From: Chitinophagaceae bacterium
GTDB taxonomy: Bacteria; Bacteroidota; Bacteroidia; Chitinophagales; Chitinophagaceae
Length of the DNA stretch: 64,000 nucleotides
Assembly: GCA_017307755.1 (NCBI GenBank)
Contig: JAFKGQ010000015.1
Coordinates: 1 to 64,000, forward strand
Direction: 5' to 3'
The position numbers were made by a program, and so were the translations under genes. Every line of letters begins with the position of its first letter. Position 1 is the stretch's first letter. Shown piece by piece: positions 45,491 through 54,270 of this stretch. The notes beneath the pieces are model-generated. The model was given only the letters and a program-made list of their open reading frames with translations. It was not told the DNA's origin and searched no databases.

Positions 45491-47299
45491 ATGAAAAAAA
45501 GGTTTTATTACATGACGTTGTGTTTGCTGCTGGCTATGGGGGCGTGTGCGCAGCATAGTTTTACATTGAGCGACACAGCTTTTCTTTTGGATAACAAGCC
45601 ATTTGTGATGATCTCGGGTGAGTTGCATTATCCGAGAGTTCCCCGGGAAGCGTGGCGGGCCCGTATGAAGATGGCGAAGGCGATGGGGCTGAATACCATT
45701 GGTACGTATGTTTTCTGGAATGTGCATGAACCGCAAAAGGGGGTATTCGATTTTTCCGGAAATTATGATGTTCGGGAGTTTGTCAACATTGCCCGTGAGG
45801 AGGGATTATGGGTCATCCTGCGTCCCAGTCCCTACATTTGCGCCGAGTGGGAATTTGGCGGATATCCTTATTGGCTACAGAATGAGGATGGGCTCGTAGT
45901 GCGTAGCAAGGACGCCAGGTATCTTCAGGAGTACAGGGCCTATATCAAGGAGGTTGGCCGTCAGCTGGCTCCGTTGCAGGTGAATCATGGGGGGAACATC
46001 CTCATGGTACAGATAGAGAATGAATATGGGTCGTATGGGGCGGATAAGGAGTACCTAGATATCAATAGAAAAATGTTTATCGAGGCCGGGTTTGACGGTC
46101 TTCTGTACACCTGTGATCCTGCGGGAGATGTACAGAAGGGACATTTGCCGGGGTTGCTGCCTGCGGTCAACGGGGATGTTGATCCCGCCGGGGTCAGGCG
46201 GCTGGTGCGTGAGAACCATGGCGGCGCCGGGCCTTTTTATATTGCGGAATGGTATCCTGCCTGGTTTGACTGGTGGGGGACAAAGCATCACACGGTGCCG
46301 GCGGAACGTTATACCGGCAAACTGGATGCCATCCTTTCGGCAGGCATATCGATCAATATGTATATGTTCCATGGAGGGACTACACGGGGATTTATGAATG
46401 GCGCCAACTACAATGACCGTAACCCTTATGAACCGCAGATCAGCAGTTATGACTATGACGCTCCATTGGATGAGGCGGGTAATCCCACGGAAAAATTTAT
46501 GAAATTCCGGGAGGTGATTGCAAAACATTTGCCGGCGGGGGTGGTGCTGCCGGAGGTGCCGGCCGCGAAGAAAGCTGTTGCGGCGCCGGCTATACAGATG
46601 GGGGAGGTGGGCCGGGTGTTGGATATATTGCCAAAGCCTGTGCGGAATGCAACGCCCCTGACCTTTGAAGACCTGGACCAGGACTACGGTTTTGTATTGT
46701 ATCGTTCTTTGTTGCGGGGAGGGCGTCAAGGTGTATTGCGGGTGAAAGACCTGCGGGACTATGCGGTAGTAATGGTGAATGGCAGGACGGTAGGGACGTT
46801 GGACCGGCGCTTGAAGCAGGATAGTCTGCTGTTGCAGCTGCCTGCCGGCAAAGTCCGGTTGGATATACTGGTGGAGAATTCAGGGAGGGTCAACTTTGGT
46901 CCTTATCTGTTGAAGAATAAGAAGGGTATTACGGAGAAGGTGGAGTTCGCGGGTGTGGAAGTCAAAGGGTGGGAGATGTATGGATTGCCATTTGGGGATG
47001 TGAGTGGTTTGAAATCTCCGGCCAGGAGTGGGAAGGGGCCGGTGATCCGCAAGGGGGCTTTTGATCTGCCGGAAGTGGGAGATACGTATCTGGATATGCG
47101 GCAATGGGGAAAGGGGGTTGTGTGGGTTAATGGGCATAATCTTGGGAGATATTGGTCGGTGGGTCCGCAGCAGACCCTGTATGTGCCGGTGGAATGGCTG
47201 AAGAAAACAAAGAATGAGGTGATCGTGCTGGAATTAATAACGACTGATCAAAAAGAGTTGAGTGGCGTGGATAAGCCGGTATTGGATGTAGTAAAATAA
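45491..47299 (+). CDS. GH35-family beta-galactosidase
   Basis: 602 residues. A signal peptide (CLLLAMGACAQ, possibly a lipoprotein) precedes a GH35 barrel. The barrel has FVMISGELHYPR, IRPSPYICAEWEFGG-like text, the acid/base Glu in QIENEYGSYG (E178) and the nucleophile in AEWYPAW (E253). C-terminal jelly-roll domains end with WVNGHNLGRYWSVGPQQTLYVP. It should release terminal beta-galactose. It follows the FG-GAP gene by 14 bp and closes the polysaccharide locus. Its 3' end overlaps the convergent winged-helix gene by 52 bp. Confidence 0.94.
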   Translation: MKKRFYYMTLCLLLAMGACAQHSFTLSDTAFLLDNKPFVMISGELHYPRVPREAWRARMKMAKAMGLNTIGTYVFWNVHEPQKGVFDFSGNYDVREFVNIAREEGLWVILRPSPYICAEWEFGGYPYWLQNEDGLVVRSKDARYLQEYRAYIKEVGRQLAPLQVNHGGNILMVQIENEYGSYGADKEYLDINRKMFIEAGFDGLLYTCDPAGDVQKGHLPGLLPAVNGDVDPAGVRRLVRENHGGAGPFYIAEWYPAWFDWWGTKHHTVPAERYTGKLDAILSAGISINMYMFHGGTTRGFMNGANYNDRNPYEPQISSYDYDAPLDEAGNPTEKFMKFREVIAKHLPAGVVLPEVPAAKKAVAAPAIQMGEVGRVLDILPKPVRNATPLTFEDLDQDYGFVLYRSLLRGGRQGVLRVKDLRDYAVVMVNGRTVGTLDRRLKQDSLLLQLPAGKVRLDILVENSGRVNFGPYLLKNKKGITEKVEFAGVEVKGWEMYGLPFGDVSGLKSPARSGKGPVIRKGAFDLPEVGDTYLDMRQWGKGVVWVNGHNLGRYWSVGPQQTLYVPVEWLKKTKNEVIVLELITTDQKELSGVDKPVLDVVK

Positions 47300-48327
47300 A
47301 AATACTTCTTTGTTACGGCAGCCAGGGGGCGGGCCGGAACGGGTTTGGCCGGCCGGAAAGGGATGGTTTCCACCCTGACGTTCTTTCCTTTTTCTGTCCG
47401 TATCCAGGTGCCTACGATCTTATGGTTGTGTACGACGATGGGTTTGAGGCCATAAAAGCATGAAGCCGCATATTGCGGGTCCAGTACATCGTCCCTGTAT
47501 TTATAAGCTACTGTAAATTCATCAAAGGCAGGCAGGAGATAGGCGGCCGTGCTGGTGGCGCCGGCGGCAGGGGGATCGGCGAACCAATATTCGAGTCCGT
47601 TGAGGGTAATGGAGTGTAAATAATGTTTATGGGCTTCCAGCCCTTTGCGAGCGTCTGTCAGTGTCAGACCGGCCCACCAGGCGAAGTCCTGGACGGTGGC
47701 CGGCCCTCTGCTGGGAAAATAGATCCCGGCCAGTCTGGCTATAGCTTCTTCTTCGCTGAGCTGAATGGACTTTGGTGTCTGTTCATCCAGCAAACCGTAT
47801 GCAAATTGTTTTCCGATGCGTCCGGCGCTGCAGATGAGGGCGTCCAGTTCCGCATCCATCAGCAGGTGCCCCACCCGGCTGTCGGAGGTATTGATCTTTT
47901 CTTTTTTTAAGATCTCCGTCAACTGCGGCCGGGTGAGTTTTTTTTGTTTAGACAGCGCCGTGATAATGATCTTTTTACTTTTTCGCAGCAGGGCGGAGTC
48001 GATCTCCAACTGCTGATGATAAGGCCTGGCGAAGGCTTTGATCCTTGGGGCGCTGAGTTTCAACGTCCACCGGATGTCCTCCGGGCAAATGAAGTGCCAG
48101 GTAGGCCGCAGGACATGGGTACGCAGGATCTTCCCTTCGTTGAAATCCTGTTCTACGGCCGCAGCGGTGGAATGCTGCAGCCGGCAGCCCACGGCCCATT
48201 TGGCCATACCATAGTCCTGCGCCTGGATACATCCCATCCATTTTACCAACTGTTGTGGTGTCGTGAACTCTGTCCCGTAAAGACGCTGGTTTACCAGCCG
48301 GCATCGTGCTATATCAGTGCTTGTCAC
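47248..48327 (-). CDS. Winged-helix DNA-binding protein (HTH_42, YcaQ/AlkZ-like)
   Basis: About 359 residues of the HTH_42 family, which includes bacterial DNA glycosylases acting on bulky or cross-linked adducts. Seen here: RLVNQRLYG, WMGCIQAQDYGMAKWA, THVLRPTWHFICPEDIRW and three winged-helix units. The QxQ-type catalytic motif of YcaQ corresponds to the IQAQD segment, which supports a glycosylase role. The GTG at 48327 is chosen because family members begin just before 'DIAR.RL' and because a -7 element lies directly upstream. An ATG at 48357 would add 10 residues. The 3' end overlaps GH35. Confidence 0.85.
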   Translation of the reverse strand: MTSTDIARCRLVNQRLYGTEFTTPQQLVKWMGCIQAQDYGMAKWAVGCRLQHSTAAAVEQDFNEGKILRTHVLRPTWHFICPEDIRWTLKLSAPRIKAFARPYHQQLEIDSALLRKSKKIIITALSKQKKLTRPQLTEILKKEKINTSDSRVGHLLMDAELDALICSAGRIGKQFAYGLLDEQTPKSIQLSEEEAIARLAGIYFPSRGPATVQDFAWWAGLTLTDARKGLEAHKHYLHSITLNGLEYWFADPPAAGATSTAAYLLPAFDEFTVAYKYRDDVLDPQYAASCFYGLKPIVVHNHKIVGTWIRTEKGKNVRVETIPFRPAKPVPARPLAAVTKKYFYFTTSNTGLSTPLNSF

Positions 48328-48331
48328 GGGG

Positions 48332-48339
48332 CAAATATA
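48332..48339 (-). promoter_or_regulatory. Possible -7 element (TATATTTG) for the winged-helix gene
   Basis: On the minus strand TATATTTG matches the Bacteroidota -7 consensus TAnnTTTG and ends 4 nt before the GTG at 48327. No clear -33 TTG was found at 19 nt. If used, transcription would begin close to the start codon and the mRNA would be nearly leaderless. Confidence 0.3.
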
Positions 48340-48442
48340 AAAGGAAGATTGCGACATTTCACACTGGCAAATCCTCAATTCATACACCCGCCGATTGTCA
48401 CCCCGGGTCCGGGATCGCATTTTTGTGTCACAAATTAATTTT

Positions 48443-49726
48443 ATGAGGAAAATGATATATATGCTGGCCGCGGTCCTTCTGCTGACGACGCCCGGCTTTA
48501 GCCAATTCAAAAGCCTTCTTAACAAGGTAAAAGATAAAGTCAATCAACGGGTGGACCATAAGGTGGACAATACCATCGACAAGACCCTGGACAAAGCGGA
48601 AGGGAAGGGTACGGATAATAGCGAGGCAGGCGGAGGCGGCAAAGCCAGCAGTCAGGGGGGGAACGCCGAAGAACCCATTGTAAAGAGCTTTTCCAAATAC
48701 GATTTTGTCCCGGGTGAAAAGGTGTTATATGCTGAAGACTTTTCGCAGGATGCCATCGGAGAGTTGTCCACCAATTGGAACAGTGATGGCAGCGGGGAGG
48801 TCATAACCTTGGACAAATATGCCGGGCGCTGGATGCGTCTACACAAGGCCGTCTCTTATCTGACGGCCAACCAGACGAGTTTTGGCCAGAACTTTACCGT
48901 GGAATTCGACCTGATCCTCCAACTGAAGAATAATGGCTGGATGTATCCTGAGTTCTTTTTTACCCTTCTTTCCAGCCGTGATCTTTCTCCCGTGGATAAC
49001 AGTCTGCTAAAAGAGTACAAACAATTTTCGGCTGTTACGGCCAGGCTGCAGCCTGCTGAGAACGATGATTCGAGAGGTATCCTGGAGTCATATCTGGACA
49101 AGGCGGAGTATTTTAAGAGTAGCCTCATCTCCATTGCACCCTTGCAGAAATGGTATGGGCAGCCGGTACACGTAGCTGTACAAGTACAGCGGGAACGCTA
49201 TCGTTGCTGGATCAACGAGCTGAAAGTATACGATGTGCCAAAAGCGGTGCCTGTCACCGACACCATCAACCAACTGCGTTTCCAGGTGGGAAATACCAAC
49301 TATAGCGAAGCTACTTATGGCGTCTTTATCGGCAATATCAAGGTTGCCACCGGGTTGCCGGATACGAGACATAAGCTTATCGAAGAGGGGAAGTTCAGCA
49401 CCAATGGTATCCTTTTCGGCCAGCAGAGCGCCGTCATCCGCCCGGAATCCTATGGTGTAGTAAAAGAGATAGCGGGTGTCCTGAAGGAGAATCCTTCCAT
49501 CCGTGTGAAAGTGATCGGTCATACCAGCAGTGATGGGGACGATGCGGTCAATCTGGAGTTGTCGAAAAAACGGGCGGCTGCTGTAAAGGATATGCTTGCG
49601 GGGGATTTCTCCGTCGATGGAGGCAGGATCGAGACGGAAGGCAAGGGTGAGACGGCGCCGGTGGCGGACAATAAAACCAAGGAGGGTAGGGCCCAGAACA
49701 GGCGGGTTGAGTTTGTGAAATTGTAA
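48443..49726 (+). CDS. OmpA-family outer-membrane protein
   Basis: 427 residues from ATG 48443. A signal peptide (MRKMIYMLAAVLLLTTPGFSQ) precedes a charged, coil-prone segment (KVKDKVNQRVDHKVDNTIDKTLDK). A jelly-roll-like middle part and a C-terminal OmpA domain follow (residues about 320-427), with IRVKVIGHTSSDGDDAVNLELSKKRA and RRVEF, the peptidoglycan-binding signature. It probably tethers the outer membrane to the cell wall. The gene heads a same-strand group of four envelope-type genes spaced 8-24 bp apart. Confidence 0.9.
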   Translation: MRKMIYMLAAVLLLTTPGFSQFKSLLNKVKDKVNQRVDHKVDNTIDKTLDKAEGKGTDNSEAGGGGKASSQGGNAEEPIVKSFSKYDFVPGEKVLYAEDFSQDAIGELSTNWNSDGSGEVITLDKYAGRWMRLHKAVSYLTANQTSFGQNFTVEFDLILQLKNNGWMYPEFFFTLLSSRDLSPVDNSLLKEYKQFSAVTARLQPAENDDSRGILESYLDKAEYFKSSLISIAPLQKWYGQPVHVAVQVQRERYRCWINELKVYDVPKAVPVTDTINQLRFQVGNTNYSEATYGVFIGNIKVATGLPDTRHKLIEEGKFSTNGILFGQQSAVIRPESYGVVKEIAGVLKENPSIRVKVIGHTSSDGDDAVNLELSKKRAAAVKDMLAGDFSVDGGRIETEGKGETAPVADNKTKEGRAQNRRVEFVKL

Positions 49727-49750
49727 ATCATCATCATTAAAATAAGTTTT

Positions 49751-50596
49751 ATGAAAAAGATCAGATTGCATATTGGGTTGGGGGGAAGGCTTGGGATGCT
49801 TGCCGTCCTGCTCTTCACCAGCTGCACCCTCTTCTCCTTTGTTCTGGCCGACCGGCTGGCGGAGGACATCTGGAAAAGATTGGGGATTGGCCGGCAGGAA
49901 TGTACGGAACGGATCTCCAAAAGTTTTATCAACGGGTATCTTCAATATGCGGGTGTCAGTAACGTAAAAAACCTGGCGTTGAACGAACGGGCTGTCGTCG
50001 CCAGGGACCTGATGACCTTTGCCAGGCAGTATCTCGGCAGCCCTGCTTTCAAGACAGAATACGACAAGATGCGGACCGCCTCACGTCCTGTAGAGCAGGA
50101 GGACCGTACGCAGACCAGGGAACAGATAAGACAGAAGGAGATAGACAAACTGAAGGAATCCATTCAAAATATGGAGAAGATGACTAAGTCGCTGCCCGCG
50201 GATCAGCAGAAAGGGTATCAGTCGTCCATCGATATGCTTCGTAAATCGGTGAAGGATTACCAGGACCCGAACAATAAGATCATCGAGGGGATGTATCAAA
50301 ATCAGTTGGGTGAGCGGCAGCGTGATCTGAATTATTTCAAGGAGGACATAAAGAAATGGGAGACGGAATACCCAGCAGACTGCAAACAGTTTGTGAGAAA
50401 CCGTTTGCAACATTACCTGGATGTAGCCGGGACCGTGGACTTTTCGGCTGCTGTTGCCGACAAAGGCGGTAAGAAACGTTTTGTCAATCCTGCCTATCAG
50501 TCGAAGAATGGCGAATGGAAGATGATCTATCGTGCCGGGAAGGATGTGCATGAGCAGGCGAAGGTCTTTATTGAGCAATGGATGAAAGAGATGTAA
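49751..50596 (+). CDS. Hypothetical exported protein with coiled-coil segment
   Basis: 281 residues of no family I recognise. An N-terminal hydrophobic stretch (about 10-34, with Cys in LLFTSCTLFSF) suggests a lipoprotein or membrane anchor. The middle (about 118-200) is rich in K, E and Q with heptad-like spacing and should form a coiled coil. A C-terminal part contains a WKMIYRAGKDVHEQ segment. It lies between the OmpA-like gene (24 bp upstream) and the TPR-like gene (8 bp downstream), which suggests a common envelope function. Confidence 0.8.
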   Translation: MKKIRLHIGLGGRLGMLAVLLFTSCTLFSFVLADRLAEDIWKRLGIGRQECTERISKSFINGYLQYAGVSNVKNLALNERAVVARDLMTFARQYLGSPAFKTEYDKMRTASRPVEQEDRTQTREQIRQKEIDKLKESIQNMEKMTKSLPADQQKGYQSSIDMLRKSVKDYQDPNNKIIEGMYQNQLGERQRDLNYFKEDIKKWETEYPADCKQFVRNRLQHYLDVAGTVDFSAAVADKGGKKRFVNPAYQSKNGEWKMIYRAGKDVHEQAKVFIEQWMKEM

Positions 50597-50604
50597 GTAC
50601 TACG

Positions 50605-52512
50605 ATGAAAAAAGTATTCTTTATATTATTTATAAATGTGTTGATGAATCAGGCTGGCGCGCAGGACCTGGAGAAGTACAAGGCAATGTTGCCTGGCTAT
50701 GAGCTGAAAGCGCCTGTGAAAGACCTGAAACGACTTGCGATGCTGCCGCTGGCGGCGCCGTCCCTGGCGGAGCTTTCGACGGCGGTGAGTAATTCCCGGA
50801 AGCAATTGGAGAATATTTCCGCACCGGCGGTCGTACAGGAGGTGAAGAAGATGACGACAGAACAAACTCCCGCACAATTGCAAAGTCTTTCCATCGGGCA
50901 ATGGCTGAACAATAATCCTGTACAGGCCATGCTGCTGTCTATGACATCCGCCTTGAAAAGCCCGCAGGAGCCGACGGCCTGGAATAATCTGGCAGCCTTG
51001 TACAATATGATCGGGCTGGAGCAGAAGGCCGTCCCCATTCTTCGTTACTGGCTGGAAAAGATGCCGGACAACAGCATGTTGTTGAACAATATGGGACAGG
51101 CTTATCTGGGGATGGGAGATATCGATAAGGCGATGCATTATCTGCAAAAGTGTCTGGCTGCCGACGGGATGAACCCTGAGGCCAATCACTCCATGGGCAT
51201 CATAGCGGCGTTTAGTCATCAGGTGGACAAGGCCATGGAATACTTTTCAAAAGAATTACAGGTGGCTTATCGCAGGAGCACTCTGGCACAGATAAAACGT
51301 ATGGGCAGGCGCGTAAATCTCCTCGCGTTGAGAGAGCAGAGCAAACGTATCCCGCACAAGGACCTCTTTACCGAGATCGGGCTGTCGAAATTCCGGATAC
51401 CGGCGTTGCCGACAAGTCTTAAGGAGGGGATTGCGTGGAAGGGGGAGATTGGGGGTTTGCTGAAGAGCATGGTGGCGGAGTTTGCTTTCTGGAGCAGCGC
51501 CGGAGATGTTTCCGAGGAACAACGTATGGCGGAGGGCAGGAAGTCGCCCGGATTGTATGCAGATCTGGCTGATGAACTGTTCAGCGAGCATGGTGATCTG
51601 TATGAGCATCTGCTGGGTGTTGTGAGAGATGACCAGGATGTCAATATGCTGAATGAGATGTTTGAGCGTTACCAGGCCCGGCTGGCAGGCGCCGTATGTC
51701 CCACGCCACCGAACAGACCCGGTGTTACGGAGGCAGAGGTCAAGGCATACGCAAAAAAATGCTGTGATCTGCATACGCCCATCATCGACGCGTATATGAG
51801 CGAGCATAACAGCTGGGTGCAGCAACGGCTGGATGCCGCTGTCGCCAACTGGAAATCCTATATCAACGGGATGGTGGACATTGCCAGGCTGGACCCTAAT
51901 ACGGGGAATAAAAAAATGGTATATCACACTGTCGCGCAATATTTCGGATTTCTTATCAATACGTTGCAGACGGGTGTCGCCGTAGAGGCGTCGCCGATGG
52001 AATGCATGGTCGACATGACGTCCGAGGAAGCCGACGAGATTATCACCGCCAGTCATAACCTGGAACTGGATTGTCCTTCCTGGCTGAACATCAAACTGGA
52101 CCTGTCCATGTTAAAATTCAGCGCGGATTGCAGCAAGTACGCCATCGAAGGCGGCGAAGGGCTGGTAGGCGGGTATGAAAAGAACTTCAAGACGGGCGTA
52201 ACCACCCTTTCCCTGGGAGCGGGCATAGGAGCCAATTTTGGCGCGGCCAAGGTCAGTGCCGCGCAGATGATATATATCAGCCTGGACAACAACGATCAGA
52301 TGACCGACATCGGCGTCAGGGGAGGCGCCGGCGGAAGCATTGGGTATACTACGGAAGGATTGATCACCGAGGCCATTGGAAAGGTGGGGACGACATTAGC
52401 CGGCGTAGAGGGAGGGTATTCGCTGGGGCTGGAATCTGGCTTTAAGGCGAGTGTCACCGGCAAAGGAGTAATGAAAGATTTTATAAAACTGGAGACAAGT
52501 TATAAACCCTAA
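50605..52512 (+). CDS. Exported TPR-repeat protein
   Basis: About 635 residues from ATG 50605. A signal peptide (MKKVFFILFINVLMNQAGAQ) is followed by two to three tetratricopeptide repeats (about residues 130-225; AWNNLAALYNMIGLEQKA, LLNNMGQAYLGMGDIDKA, ANHSMGIIAAFSHQVDKA). The large C-terminal half is unassigned and contains a Cys pair (AKKCCDLH) and a Gly-rich end resembling repeated beta strands (VGGYEKNFKTG...GGSIGYTTEG). TPRs bind partner proteins, here probably in the periplasm. I do not recognise the C-terminal region. Confidence 0.85.
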   Translation: MKKVFFILFINVLMNQAGAQDLEKYKAMLPGYELKAPVKDLKRLAMLPLAAPSLAELSTAVSNSRKQLENISAPAVVQEVKKMTTEQTPAQLQSLSIGQWLNNNPVQAMLLSMTSALKSPQEPTAWNNLAALYNMIGLEQKAVPILRYWLEKMPDNSMLLNNMGQAYLGMGDIDKAMHYLQKCLAADGMNPEANHSMGIIAAFSHQVDKAMEYFSKELQVAYRRSTLAQIKRMGRRVNLLALREQSKRIPHKDLFTEIGLSKFRIPALPTSLKEGIAWKGEIGGLLKSMVAEFAFWSSAGDVSEEQRMAEGRKSPGLYADLADELFSEHGDLYEHLLGVVRDDQDVNMLNEMFERYQARLAGAVCPTPPNRPGVTEAEVKAYAKKCCDLHTPIIDAYMSEHNSWVQQRLDAAVANWKSYINGMVDIARLDPNTGNKKMVYHTVAQYFGFLINTLQTGVAVEASPMECMVDMTSEEADEIITASHNLELDCPSWLNIKLDLSMLKFSADCSKYAIEGGEGLVGGYEKNFKTGVTTLSLGAGIGANFGAAKVSAAQMIYISLDNNDQMTDIGVRGGAGGSIGYTTEGLITEAIGKVGTTLAGVEGGYSLGLESGFKASVTGKGVMKDFIKLETSYKP

Positions 52513-52524
52513 ATCGAAATTTAA

Positions 52525-53118
52525 ATGAAAAGGAGTATGCGTAAAGTATTTTTCGGGATCATGGCCGTAACCGGCGTTATGGTGGCTTTTTTTAATGAGT
52601 CTTGTCATGAGACGGCGCCGGTGACGATCGCGGACGATTCAGCGAAGATGATAAAGCGGGGCGAATATTTGGTTTTGGCCATTGGCTGTGACGACTGTCA
52701 TTCTCCCAAGAAAATGGGTTCTCATGGCCCGGAAATAGTTCCCGAGCTTAGATTTTCGGGTTATCCTGCCAGCAGGCCATTGGCTGTCTGGGATACCAAT
52801 ACGGCAAAGAGCTGGGCGTTGATGAGCCAGGACCTCACGGCCTGTGTAGGACCCTGGGGTGTCTCTTTTGCCGGCAATATCACATCGGATGCGACGGGCA
52901 TCGGTAATTGGACGGAACAACAATTTATCAAGTGTCTCAGGGAAGGTAAATGGAAAGGATTGGATAGCGCCAGGCCGTTGCTGCCGCCCATGCCCTGGCA
53001 GAACCTTGCCAAGCTCACTGATGAAGACCTGGGCAGCATCTATCGATATCTCAGGACGACCAGACCTGTGCAAAATACTGTGCCGGCGTGGATGCCGCCT
53101 GGTACATTTATGAAATAG
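52525..53118 (+). CDS. Single-heme cytochrome c
   Basis: 197 residues. The N-terminus is hydrophobic and ends in FFNESCHE, possibly a lipoprotein signal. One heme-binding motif, GCDDCH (C55, C58, H59), is present. A C-terminal PPMPWQNLAKLTDEDLGSIYRYLRT offers the distal Met ligand and the typical last helix. It should carry electrons in the periplasm or at the membrane. It follows the TPR-like gene by 12 bp. Its oxidase or dehydrogenase partner is not in the window. Confidence 0.9.
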   Translation: MKRSMRKVFFGIMAVTGVMVAFFNESCHETAPVTIADDSAKMIKRGEYLVLAIGCDDCHSPKKMGSHGPEIVPELRFSGYPASRPLAVWDTNTAKSWALMSQDLTACVGPWGVSFAGNITSDATGIGNWTEQQFIKCLREGKWKGLDSARPLLPPMPWQNLAKLTDEDLGSIYRYLRTTRPVQNTVPAWMPPGTFMK

Positions 53119-53220
53119 TGTAAGAAGGGTGATCGATTCGAGCATCGTCTTGCTGCGGACGTAGGCGGCAGCTCTGATACGAATGGAAAGGAATTGAGTT
53201 TTTTGTATTAATTTGACCGC

Positions 53221-54270
53221 ATGACACTAAAAAGGTATAGCAAGACAGAACCAAAGATATTCGCGTGGTTCGTGGTACCCTATACCGTGTTGATCAACCT
53301 GCTTTTGTTTGGCTATTGTGTCCTTGATTCCCCCGGGTATTTTTTTCTTCGTCTGGGTATCTCTTTGCTGTATTTTATGTTGGTCTATGCCGTGTTTGGC
53401 ATGGCCGCCGTGTTGGTGAAGCGACGATTCCCGGGCGACCATGAGCTGTTCAGACGTATCGGTACTTTTATCCCTTTGTTTAGCGTGATGAACCTGCTGA
53501 CCGTGCAGGGATTGTATCTGTTGTATGAGAAGCTGCAGCCGGCCGGCTGTCCCGTACGGCGGGAGATGGAATGGTGGGTGACGGCCTATGGCTGTCTGGC
53601 CAGCGCCATCCTTACTTTTATCAACGAGGCTGCCCTGGGCTGGGAGAAATGGAAGAACTCCATGACGGAAACCAACAGGCTGCAGAGCGCCTATCAGAAA
53701 AGCCGTCTGATGAGCTTGAAACGTCAGTTGCATCCGCACTTCCTGTTCAATTGTTTTAATACGTTGTCCAGCCTGATACAGGAGAGTGAACAGGATGCGG
53801 GGAAGTTCCTGGACGAGCTGACAAAAGTATACCGTTATCTTCTGAAGGGCGAGGAAGAGCAACTGGTCAGTCTGCAGGAGGAGCTGAAATTTATCGACTC
53901 CTATCTCTACCTGGTAAAGACGAGGTTTGGGACGGCGTTGCGGGTGATCATCGATGTGGGGGCGGAGGAGTCGAAAAAGAAGATCGCGCCGATGAGTCTG
54001 CTCATCGTACTGGAGAACATCATTTACAGGAATGTTTTTAGCAAGACTCAGCCTCTTCAGATAGATATCCGGACGGAGCAAAGTCTGATCATCGCCAATA
54101 CGCTGCAACCTAAGCCTGTCACCGGAGATGGTTTTGACCAGGAGGAAGCTTTGGATGACCTGGTGAGTAAATACCGGCTGCTGGGCCGGCCGGAAGTGGA
54201 GATCCATGAGTCCCTCACCCGGCGGAGCGTCATCATTCCTCTTATCGAACTAAACGAGCTGCCATTATGA
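53221..54270 (+). CDS. LytS-type histidine kinase with degenerate ATPase domain
   Basis: 349 residues. Four membrane helices occupy about 10-145. A His_kinase domain has QLHPHFLFNCFNTLSSL, with the phosphoacceptor position H173 retained. The ATP-binding part is eroded: the N-box reads ENIIYRN (Y269, R270 instead of Lys-His), and the glycine motif that reads GLSN in the next kinase is EALDDLVSKYRL here. Family kinases phosphorylate a LytTR regulator. This one may work only in a heterodimer with the kinase encoded next, which overlaps by 4 bp (ATGA). Confidence 0.9.
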   Translation: MTLKRYSKTEPKIFAWFVVPYTVLINLLLFGYCVLDSPGYFFLRLGISLLYFMLVYAVFGMAAVLVKRRFPGDHELFRRIGTFIPLFSVMNLLTVQGLYLLYEKLQPAGCPVRREMEWWVTAYGCLASAILTFINEAALGWEKWKNSMTETNRLQSAYQKSRLMSLKRQLHPHFLFNCFNTLSSLIQESEQDAGKFLDELTKVYRYLLKGEEEQLVSLQEELKFIDSYLYLVKTRFGTALRVIIDVGAEESKKKIAPMSLLIVLENIIYRNVFSKTQPLQIDIRTEQSLIIANTLQPKPVTGDGFDQEEALDDLVSKYRLLGRPEVEIHESLTRRSVIIPLIELNELPL

